From positions 45,130-89,345 of the forward strand of contig CADEEV010000017.1 of assembly GCA_902826455.1 (NCBI GenBank): DNA of 44,216 bases, written 5' to 3'. The position numbers and the translations under genes were made by a program. Below, piece by piece: positions 35,937 through 44,216 of this stretch (positions are counted from its first letter, which is position 1; every line of letters begins with the position of its first letter). This stretch comes from an uncultured Acidobacteriota bacterium (lineage in GTDB: Bacteria; Acidobacteriota; Vicinamibacteria; Fen-336). The notes under the pieces are model-generated. The model did no database searches, had not been told where the DNA came from, and saw nothing but the letters and a program-made list of their open reading frames with translations.

Positions 35937-36643
35937 AGGACCCCGTCTTCGCAGGACCCGACGTGCCCTCCGCCGTGGAAGCCGCCGCGGACGCCCTGGG
36001 CGTCCCGGTGGACGCCTTGCGCTACGTCGTGCTGGATCCCGGGCAGGCCGGCGGGCCGGGTCGCAGCCCGAGTTCCGCACGCATCGCGGTGCTCATGGGT
36101 GCCCCGCCGGCGCCCAAGCCCCAGGCCGCCAAGGCCCCCGCCGTCGCCAGCGCGAACGCCCCGGCCGCGGGCTCCCCCGCGTCTCCCGCCGCCGTCCGCG
36201 AGACGATCGAGGCCCTGGTCGCCGAGCTGGGTCGGGCCACCGGCCTTGCGCTTTCGGCCACGTTCGAGGAGAAGGACGCCGAAACGCTCGTCGTGCGACT
36301 CGCGGGCCCGGGCGACTTCCTCCTGGCGGAGGACGGTGAGCGCCTGCAGGCCCTGGAGCACCTGTTCCAGCGCGTCGCGGCCGATGGCCTCGACCAGCGC
36401 CTCGTGGTGGACGCCGAGGGCTATCGCGCCGCCCGCGAGGGCCGCATCACCGCCAAGGCTCTCGCCCTCGCGGAAGAGGTCCGCCGCACGGGCGCCTCGC
36501 GCGAAACGGGGCCCCTCAATTCCTACGAGCGCCGGCTCGTGCACGTCGCTCTCGCGGAAGCGCCCGGCATCCGCACCTTCAGCGTGGGCGAAGGTGCGTC
36601 ACGGCGCGTCACGATCGCCCCGGCAGAACCCGCCGCGGAGTGA
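35933..36643 (+). CDS. jag: Jag/KhpB-type RNA-binding protein (KH and R3H domains)
   Basis: A 236-residue protein with an N-terminal Jag-type stretch (VEAAADALGVPVDALRYVVL), an Ala/Pro-rich linker (about 60-90), a KH domain (about 90-165) and a C-terminal R3H domain with LNSYERRLVHVAL and RTFSVGEGASRRV. Homologues bind RNA and affect cell elongation and division. The order yidC-jag-rsmG is common. The stop overlaps rsmG (GTGA). Confidence 0.93.
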   Translation: MKDPVFAGPDVPSAVEAAADALGVPVDALRYVVLDPGQAGGPGRSPSSARIAVLMGAPPAPKPQAAKAPAVASANAPAAGSPASPAAVRETIEALVAELGRATGLALSATFEEKDAETLVVRLAGPGDFLLAEDGERLQALEHLFQRVAADGLDQRLVVDAEGYRAAREGRITAKALALAEEVRRTGASRETGPLNSYERRLVHVALAEAPGIRTFSVGEGASRRVTIAPAEPAAE

Positions 36644-37191
36644 GCCCCCACGCCCGGGCGCTCGCGGCCCTGGGCGTCGAGGGTCCCTCCCGCGAGCGCC
36701 TGGCGATCTACCTGGACCAGGTGGCCGCCTGGAGCGCCCGGGTCAACCTGACCGGGGCGCGAAGTGCCGAGGAGCGGGCCCGGATCCTGGTCGAGCCGGT
36801 GCTCCACGCCGCTTCGCTTGCCGCCGGCCGTCTCCTCGACGTCGGTTCGGGTAACGGGTCGCCGGGGCTGGTGCTCGCCCTGCTCCGGCCGGAGCTGGGC
36901 GTGACGCTCCTCGAGCCCCGCCTCAAGCGCTGGGCGTTCCTGCGCGACGCCGCCCGAGCCACCGCCCGCGACAGGCTCGAGGTGCTGCGGGCGCGCCACG
37001 ACGAGTACGCCGGCCCGGCCGCCGAGACCGTCACCGTCCGGGCCCTGGCGCTGCCCCTGGCGGAGCTCGCCCCGCTCGTGAGCCCGGGGGGCCGCCTCTT
37101 GGTCTTCGGCCCTCCGCCTCGTCCCGAGCCACCGTTCCTGGCGGCCGGGGATCACGGCTCGTTCCACGTGCTGCATCGCCCGAGCGCCTGA
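36640..37191 (+). CDS. rsmG: 16S rRNA (guanine-N7) methyltransferase RsmG
   Basis: RsmG methylates G527 (E. coli numbering) of 16S rRNA. The 183-residue protein has the expected N-terminal helices (YLDQVAAWSARVNLTGARS), the SAM-binding LLDVGSGNGSPGLVLALL and TLLEPRLKRWAFLRDAARA. It is somewhat short (E. coli 207), the difference being near the C-terminus. The usual neighbour genes mnmE and mnmG are absent. A partial parS half-palindrome lies within its last codons. Confidence 0.93.
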   Translation: MSPHARALAALGVEGPSRERLAIYLDQVAAWSARVNLTGARSAEERARILVEPVLHAASLAAGRLLDVGSGNGSPGLVLALLRPELGVTLLEPRLKRWAFLRDAARATARDRLEVLRARHDEYAGPAAETVTVRALALPLAELAPLVSPGGRLLVFGPPPRPEPPFLAAGDHGSFHVLHRPSA

Positions 37192-37193
37192 CC

Positions 37194-37209
37194 TGTTCCA
37201 CGTGAAACG
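37194..37209. promoter_or_regulatory. parS-like site 1
   Basis: TGTTCCACGTGAAACG differs from the TGTTTCACGTGAAACA consensus at two positions. It begins 2 bp after the rsmG stop and abuts site 2. A half-site (GTTCCACGTG, 37161-37170) lies 24 bp upstream inside rsmG. Confidence 0.8.
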
Positions 37210-37223
37210 TTCCACGTGGAACG
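37208..37223. promoter_or_regulatory. parS-like site 2, perfect palindrome
   Basis: CGTTCCACGTGGAACG is a perfect 16-bp palindrome with the conserved CACGTG core. It overlaps site 1 by 2 bp and runs up to the TG of the parA extended -10, so ParB bound here could affect parAB transcription. Confidence 0.8.
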
Positions 37224-37232
37224 TGCTATCCT
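37224..37232 (+). promoter_or_regulatory. Extended -10 promoter of parAB
   Basis: TGC-TATCCT directly adjoins parS site 2; no good -35 is seen because that position is occupied by the parS sites. The expected transcript starts about 19 nt before the parA TTG. Confidence 0.5.
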
Positions 37233-37257
37233 CCGCCGCTCTGAAGGGCCCCTCGAG

Positions 37258-38064
37258 TTGACCCGCATCATCGCCGTCGCGAACCAGAAGGGTGGGGTCG
37301 GCAAGACCACCACCACCATCAACCTGGCGGCGAGCCTTGCCGCTGCCGAGCGGCGCGTTCTGGCCGTCGACGCGGACCCCCAGGGAAATCTGACCTCAGG
37401 CCTCGGGCGTCGCGCCAGCGCCGCGCGCCTCAGCCTCTACGACTGCCTGATCAACCAGGAGCCGGCCGAGGCCGTCCAGCTCGACACCGATCTCGAGCAC
37501 TTGAAGCTACTTCCGGCCGACCGCAACCTCACGGGGGCCGAGGTGGAACTCGTGCCGCTGCTCGCGCGCGAGTTCCGCCTCAAGGAAGCGCTGGCACCCG
37601 TCGCCGAGCGTTTCGACTACGTCCTCATCGACTGTCCTCCGAGCCTCGGCCTTCTCACGGTCAACGCGCTCACGGCGGCCCAGGGTCTGCTGATCCCGCT
37701 CCAGTGCGAGTACTTCGCCCTCGAGGGGATTGCCGAACTGATGAGCACGCGCGATCGCATCCGTCGCGCGCTGAATCCCGGCCTGGAGGTCGACGGCGTC
37801 TTGCTGACGATGGTCGACGAGCGCATGAATCTCACTCACCAGGTCATGGGCGAGATCCGTAACCACTTCAAGGACAAGGTTTTCCGGGCGAGCGTCCCGC
37901 GGAGCGTCCGCCTCGCGGAAGCCCCGAGCTTCGGCAAACCGATTCTTCTCTACGACATCCGGTCGCGAGGCGCCGAGGCCTACCTCGAGCTCGCGAAGGA
38001 GCTGATGGATCATGAAACGAAAGGCGCTGGGCAAGGGACTCTCCGCACTCCTGCCCGATCCTGA
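37258..38064 (+). CDS. parA: Chromosome partitioning ATPase ParA (Soj)
   Basis: ParA (268 residues) is a DNA-bound ATPase that moves ParB-parS complexes. The deviant Walker A NQKGGVGKTTTTINLAAS lies near the N-terminus, with DADPQGNLTSGLG and FDYVLIDCPPSLG further on. I chose the TTG at 37258, preceded by GAAGGG; the earlier GTG at 37216 lies within the parS/promoter region. parB starts 53 bp before its end, in the usual order. Confidence 0.97.
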   Translation: MTRIIAVANQKGGVGKTTTTINLAASLAAAERRVLAVDADPQGNLTSGLGRRASAARLSLYDCLINQEPAEAVQLDTDLEHLKLLPADRNLTGAEVELVPLLAREFRLKEALAPVAERFDYVLIDCPPSLGLLTVNALTAAQGLLIPLQCEYFALEGIAELMSTRDRIRRALNPGLEVDGVLLTMVDERMNLTHQVMGEIRNHFKDKVFRASVPRSVRLAEAPSFGKPILLYDIRSRGAEAYLELAKELMDHETKGAGQGTLRTPARS

Positions 38065-38860
38065 GCTCGAGGCGGCGGGGGCCGCGACGACCGAGGTTCC
38101 GGTGGATCAGCTGGAGCCGAACCCGCTACAGCCTCGAACGGCCATGGACACGACGCGGCTCGCCGAGCTCGCGGCCTCGATCGCGGAAAGCGGGATCGTC
38201 CAGCCGATCCTCGTGCGGCGGAAGGGCGACCGATACCAGATCATCGCGGGGGAGCGCCGCTGGCGGGCGGCCCAGCAGGCCGGGCTCGAGCGCGTGCCGG
38301 TCACGGTCCGCGACGTTCCCGATGCCGAGCTGCTGGAGCTCGCCCTCGTCGAGAACATCCAGCGCCAGGAGCTGACAGCTCTCGAGGAGGCACAGGCCTA
38401 TCACCGTCTCCAGGAGGAGCTGGGCCTGACCCAGGAGCAGGTCGCGAAGAAGGTCGGTCGTGACCGGGTCACGGTCGCCAACACCGTTCGCCTGCTGCGC
38501 TCGCCGCGCGAGATCAAGGAGCTGCTGGCGGCCGGGCGTCTGGATGCCGGCCACGCCCGGGCGCTGCTCGCCCTCGAGCACGCCGAGGATCAGGTGACGC
38601 TCGGACGCGAAGCCGCCCGCAAGGGACTCTCCGTCCGGGAGGTGGAGCGGCGCGTCGCCCTCCAGCGCGCGCCGCCCAAGGCGCCCGGTCGCAAGGACGC
38701 CAATACGAGGGCCGCGGAGGAACGCCTGAGAGCGGCTCTCGGGACACGGGTGCAGATCGCGCGCCGCGGGAAGGGCGGTGCGCTGCGGATCGCGTTCGCC
38801 AGCGAGGCCGAACTCAACCGGATCTTCGAGTACCTCCTGCGCGCGACCCGGGGCCGATAG
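38012..38860 (+). CDS. parB: Chromosome partitioning protein ParB (Spo0J)
   Basis: ParB (282 residues) is the CTP-dependent DNA clamp that loads at parS. Its N-terminus, MKRKALGKGLSALLPD, is the ParA-contacting start. GERRWRAA and ENIQRQELT form the CTP-binding motifs, followed by a helix-turn-helix (TQEQVAKKVGRDRVTVANTV) and a C-terminal dimerisation part. It overlaps parA by 53 bp. Its stop codon lies in the loop of a GC-rich hairpin. Confidence 0.97.
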   Translation: MKRKALGKGLSALLPDPELEAAGAATTEVPVDQLEPNPLQPRTAMDTTRLAELAASIAESGIVQPILVRRKGDRYQIIAGERRWRAAQQAGLERVPVTVRDVPDAELLELALVENIQRQELTALEEAQAYHRLQEELGLTQEQVAKKVGRDRVTVANTVRLLRSPREIKELLAAGRLDAGHARALLALEHAEDQVTLGREAARKGLSVREVERRVALQRAPPKAPGRKDANTRAAEERLRAALGTRVQIARRGKGGALRIAFASEAELNRIFEYLLRATRGR

Positions 38861-38867
38861 CCCCGGG
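38847..38867 (+). terminator. GC-rich hairpin at parB stop
   Basis: CCCGGGGC (38847-38854), CGATA loop and GCCCCGGG (38860-38867) form a perfect 8-bp stem. The next T-run (TTTT, 38882-38885) is 14 nt further, too far for a standard intrinsic terminator, and it lies in the next gene's putative -10. It could act as a partial terminator or 3' mRNA stabiliser. Confidence 0.4.
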
Positions 38868-38873
38868 ACCCCG

Positions 38874-38882
38874 TGTTACCCT
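38874..38882 (+). promoter_or_regulatory. Candidate extended -10 for the bactofilin gene
   Basis: TGT-TACCCT ends 7 nt before the GTG start at 38890, and no Shine-Dalgarno precedes that start. If the promoter is active the mRNA would be leaderless. The -35 is not visible. Confidence 0.4.
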
Positions 38883-38889
38883 TTTCTTC

Positions 38890-39291
38890 GTGATCAAGCT
38901 GAAGGGCCTCGGCGCCGCCGAAGAGTTGAACGGCTTCATGGACGAGGGCACGGAGTTCCTCGGCGAGCTCCGTTTCCGCGACACCTACCGCATCGACGGC
39001 CACGTGCGCGGGCGGATCCTCTCGGAGAACACGCTCGTGGTGGGGGAGACCGGCCGGGTCGAAGCCGACATCGACTGCGGGGTGGTCTCGATCCGCGGCA
39101 GCGTCCAGGGTCACGTCATCGGACGCCAGCGCATCGAACTGCTCGCCGGCGCGCGCGTCACGGGAACCCTGGTCTCGCCCAAGCTGGTGATCGAGGACGG
39201 CGCGTTCTTCCAGGGTGATTGCGCAATGGCGCCCCTGGCCCCGCGGCCGGCCGCCGCGCGCGCGGGCGACGCCGCGGCCGCACGGCACTAA
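38890..39291 (+). CDS. Bactofilin-family cytoskeletal protein
   Basis: A 133-residue bactofilin (DUF583). These proteins form stable filaments by stacking of a right-handed beta-helix. The core (about 20-115) has regular glycine-containing turns: FLGELRFRDTYRIDGHVRG, ENTLVVGETGRVEADI, VVSIRGSVQGHV and LLAGARVTGTLV. The disordered Ala-rich tail is basic. The GTG start has no ribosome binding site; an ATG at 38938 is possible but would trim the lead-in. It sits 29 bp after parB; in Myxococcus bactofilins position ParABS, so a link to segregation is plausible here. Confidence 0.9.
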   Translation: MIKLKGLGAAEELNGFMDEGTEFLGELRFRDTYRIDGHVRGRILSENTLVVGETGRVEADIDCGVVSIRGSVQGHVIGRQRIELLAGARVTGTLVSPKLVIEDGAFFQGDCAMAPLAPRPAAARAGDAAAARH

Positions 39292-39311
39292 GTATATAGT
39301 TTCTTATATAC
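39292..39311 (+). repeat. AT-only inverted repeat before selD
   Basis: GTATATA (39292-39298), GTTTCT, TATATAC (39305-39311). It fills almost the whole 21-bp gap between the bactofilin stop and the selD ATG and has no Shine-Dalgarno. TATAGT (39295-39300) within it could be a -10 box. It stands out sharply in this GC-rich sequence. Confidence 0.6.
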
Positions 39312-39312
39312 A

Positions 39313-40350
39313 ATGGCCGAAACCGCGCCCGCCTCCCGGCGGCTGACAGAACGGGTCGCCTGCGCGGGCTGCGCGAGCAAGATGGGTCCCGCAGACCTGC
39401 GCCGGCTGCTCTCGGGACTTGAGCTCGCCGAGGACCCACGCGTCCTCGTCGGCCTCCAGACCGGCGACGACGCCGGCGTATTCCGTCTGGACGCGCGCAC
39501 GGCCCTCGTCCAGACCGTCGACTTCTTCACTCCGGTCGTCGATGATCCCTATGCCTTCGGCCAGATCGCGGCGGCGAACGCGCTCTCCGACGTGTACGCG
39601 ATGGGGGGCCGTCCCCTGACGGCGCTTTCCATCGCCGCGTTCCCCGACACGGACTTTCCGGACGAATGGGCCGCGGACATCGTGCGCGGTGGGAACGACA
39701 AGCTTCGAGAGGCAGGCTGCGTCCTGCTCGGCGGTCATACCGTACGCGATCCCGAGATCAAGTTCGGCTACGCGATCACCGGGCTCGTGGACCCCGAGCG
39801 GATCCTCACGAACTCCGGAGCGGAGCCGGGCGACGTCCTCGTCCTGACGAAGGCCCTCGGGACGGGCGTCATCGCGACGGCACTCAAGGCTGGCAAGGCG
39901 CCCGCGGACGTCGTGGCGGGTTCGATGCGCTCGATGACGACCTTGAACCGGGATGCGGCCGAAGCGGCGCTGCGAGCCGGGCTTCGGGGAGCGACGGACG
40001 TCACGGGCTTCAGCCTGATCGGCCACGGCCTGAACATCGCGCGCGAGAGCCGGCTCACGCTGGAGTTTCGCGTCGCCGACATCCCGCTGCTGCCTGGAGC
40101 GAGAGAGCTCGCACTCGGATTCCAGCCCAGCGGCCTCAAGAACAACAGGCGCGCGTTCGAGGGCCGCGTCCGCGACGACGCGGCCTCCGACGAGGCGCTG
40201 CGCAGCCTGCTCTTCGACCCCCAGACGTCGGGCGGCCTGCTCCTTCCCGTGCCAGAGCTTGCCGTCGCCGGCCTCCTCGCCGAGCTGCCGACGGCCCGCG
40301 TCATCGGCCGCGCCATGGCCCCCGAGGAGCGCCCGATCGTCCTGCGCTGA
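39313..40350 (+). CDS. selD: Selenide, water dikinase (selenophosphate synthase)
   Basis: SelD makes selenophosphate for selenocysteine and selenouridine. The 345-residue protein has an N-terminal CAGCASKM, where Cys20 and Lys23 match the catalytic Cys-x-x-Lys; the residue is Cys and no in-frame TGA is seen. Other features are LQTGDDAGVF, VQTVDFFTPVVDDPYAFGQI, ANALSDVYAMGG and LFDPQTSGGLL. No selA, selB or mnmH (ybbB) gene is in the window. The start has no clear ribosome binding site. Confidence 0.95.
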   Translation: MAETAPASRRLTERVACAGCASKMGPADLRRLLSGLELAEDPRVLVGLQTGDDAGVFRLDARTALVQTVDFFTPVVDDPYAFGQIAAANALSDVYAMGGRPLTALSIAAFPDTDFPDEWAADIVRGGNDKLREAGCVLLGGHTVRDPEIKFGYAITGLVDPERILTNSGAEPGDVLVLTKALGTGVIATALKAGKAPADVVAGSMRSMTTLNRDAAEAALRAGLRGATDVTGFSLIGHGLNIARESRLTLEFRVADIPLLPGARELALGFQPSGLKNNRRAFEGRVRDDAASDEALRSLLFDPQTSGGLLLPVPELAVAGLLAELPTARVIGRAMAPEERPIVLR

Positions 40351-40366
40351 GGGTGGCTCGCGGGCT

Positions 40367-40396
40367 TTGACCCTCGGGAGTCGCGCGTGCTACATT
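40367..40396 (+). promoter_or_regulatory. Sigma-70 promoter of the atpHAGD genes
   Basis: TTGACC (40367-40372), 18-bp spacer and extended -10 TGC-TACATT (40388-40396). An inverted repeat GAGGGT (40349-40354) / ACCCTC (40370-40375) overlaps the -35. The organisation closely parallels the rplU promoter. Confidence 0.7.
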
Positions 40397-40439
40397 TCGC
40401 CGCCCTAACCGGGACCAAACGAGGGAGCCAAGCGCACTT

Positions 40440-40988
40440 GTGAAGAGACTGTCTGCGGGCGCCGCGCGGCGCTACGCCCGGGCCCTTCTGGACGTTGCGA
40501 TCAATCGGGGAGACCCGCGAGCGCTGGAGCGTGAGCTGAGCGGAGTGCGCGCCGACCTGGCCGGAAGCGCCGAGCTGCGCGCGGCTCTTCAGAGCCCCGC
40601 GCTCGGCGCCGAGCGCAAACGAGCCCTCATCTCCGCCCTGTGGGGCAAGACCGGCACGAGCGATCTGCTAGGACGGCTGCTCGAGCTGCTGGCCGAACGC
40701 GATCGGCTCGAGCTCGTACCGCTGATCGCCGAGAGCTACAGGCTGCTCGTGCTGGCTCACGAGAACGTCGCGTCCGCCGACGTGGTCTCGGCGGTCACCC
40801 TCGACGCCGAGCAGCTCGCGGCCGTCGAGGCCGCACTGCAGAAAGCCACGGGAACACGCGTCGAGATCGAGACCAGCGTGGATGCCGAGCTGCTCGGCGG
40901 CATCCTGGTGAAGCTCGGCGGTCGCCACTACGACGGATCGGTACGGGGCCGCCTGAAGGCGCTCCGTGCGAGTCTCGCGGGAGCCTAG
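40440..40988 (+). CDS. atpH: ATP synthase F1 subunit delta
   Basis: The delta subunit (182 residues) links F1 to the b stalk. Its helical N-terminal domain starts AARRYARALLDVAI, and the C-terminal domain has SVDAELLGGILVKLGGRHYD. The start GTG at 40440 has GAGGGAG about 12 nt upstream. It is the first gene of the F1 cluster here; atpF, atpE and atpB are not upstream, where selD is found instead. Confidence 0.94.
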   Translation: MKRLSAGAARRYARALLDVAINRGDPRALERELSGVRADLAGSAELRAALQSPALGAERKRALISALWGKTGTSDLLGRLLELLAERDRLELVPLIAESYRLLVLAHENVASADVVSAVTLDAEQLAAVEAALQKATGTRVEIETSVDAELLGGILVKLGGRHYDGSVRGRLKALRASLAGA

Positions 40989-41000
40989 AGGAGAGTTTCG

Positions 41001-44216
<3,216 letters not shown>

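Noticed and set aside
37216-37257. A GTG start for ParA at 37216
   Set aside because: This start lies inside parS site 2 and upstream of the -10; the TTG at 37258 has a ribosome binding site and gives the usual ParA N-terminus.
38847-38885. Intrinsic terminator after parB
   Set aside because: The stem is good but the T-run is 14 nt away, so I list it only as a weak terminator-like hairpin.
39313-40350. SelD as a selenoprotein with an in-frame TGA
   Set aside because: The catalytic position is a normal Cys codon and the frame is open throughout.

Overview
This 44.2-kb window is a core chromosomal segment of a GC-rich bacterium that spans its probable replication origin. The organism is Gram-negative by content: it has lpxC for lipid A, an Omp85-type outer-membrane barrel protein, lipoprotein lipobox signals, and a long YidC with an N-terminal membrane anchor and a large periplasmic domain. 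The gene set and order, a bactofilin next to parAB and the split F1 ATP synthase cluster would fit Acidobacteriota or a deltaproteobacterial-grade lineage. That placement is an inference and was not tested with a tree. I see no rRNA, tRNA, CRISPR array, insertion sequence or prophage.

Layout. 1-1079 (minus): 3' part of dprA. 1323-5371 (plus): a TPR protein, a lipoprotein, and a large metallopeptidase-like/beta-propeller/outer-membrane-barrel fusion. 5474-10073 (plus): rplU, rpmA, obgE, nadD, rsfS, an orphan sigma-54-activator-like AAA+ protein with altered catalytic residues, a short DksA-type protein and comFC. 10103-12647 (plus): a secreted Zn-phospholipase/S1-P1-fold protein without metal ligands, an ECF sigma factor, a STAS protein, an unknown 98-aa protein and a DUF1573 protein. 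12661-17723 (minus): uvrA, a class V aminotransferase/kynureninase-like gene and lpxC, in transcription order. 17874-23848 (plus): a TPR protein, glmU, glmS and a PcrA/UvrD helicase.

Origin region. From 23862 to 33189 every gene is on minus: dnaA, dnaN, recF, gyrB, gyrA and a lipoprotein, in transcription order. From 33532 to the end every gene is on plus: rpmH, rnpA, yidD, yidC, jag, rsmG, parA, parB, bactofilin, selD, atpH, atpA, atpG and partial atpD. The strand switch falls in a 342-bp gene-free region (33190-33531) with two inverted DnaA boxes and outward-facing promoters. Two adjoining parS-like palindromes lie 4 kb away, immediately upstream of parA and overlapping its promoter. Replication initiation, clamp, gyrase, segregation, membrane-insertion and ATP synthase genes are therefore clustered at the origin.

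The most notable points are: (1) two conserved genes, rnpA and atpG, whose only plausible start codons are CTG with good Shine-Dalgarno sequences; (2) a recurrent extended -10 element (TGnTAnnnT), twice placed so close to a start codon that glmS and the bactofilin gene could be leaderless; (3) an AAA+ activator with both glutamate-switch residues changed; (4) a metal-ligand-less member of the Zn-PLC/S1-P1 fold; (5) Leu at the GyrA quinolone-contact serine position; (6) an AT-only inverted repeat filling the bactofilin-selD gap. I found no obvious wholly new defence or metabolic system; most of the window is housekeeping.
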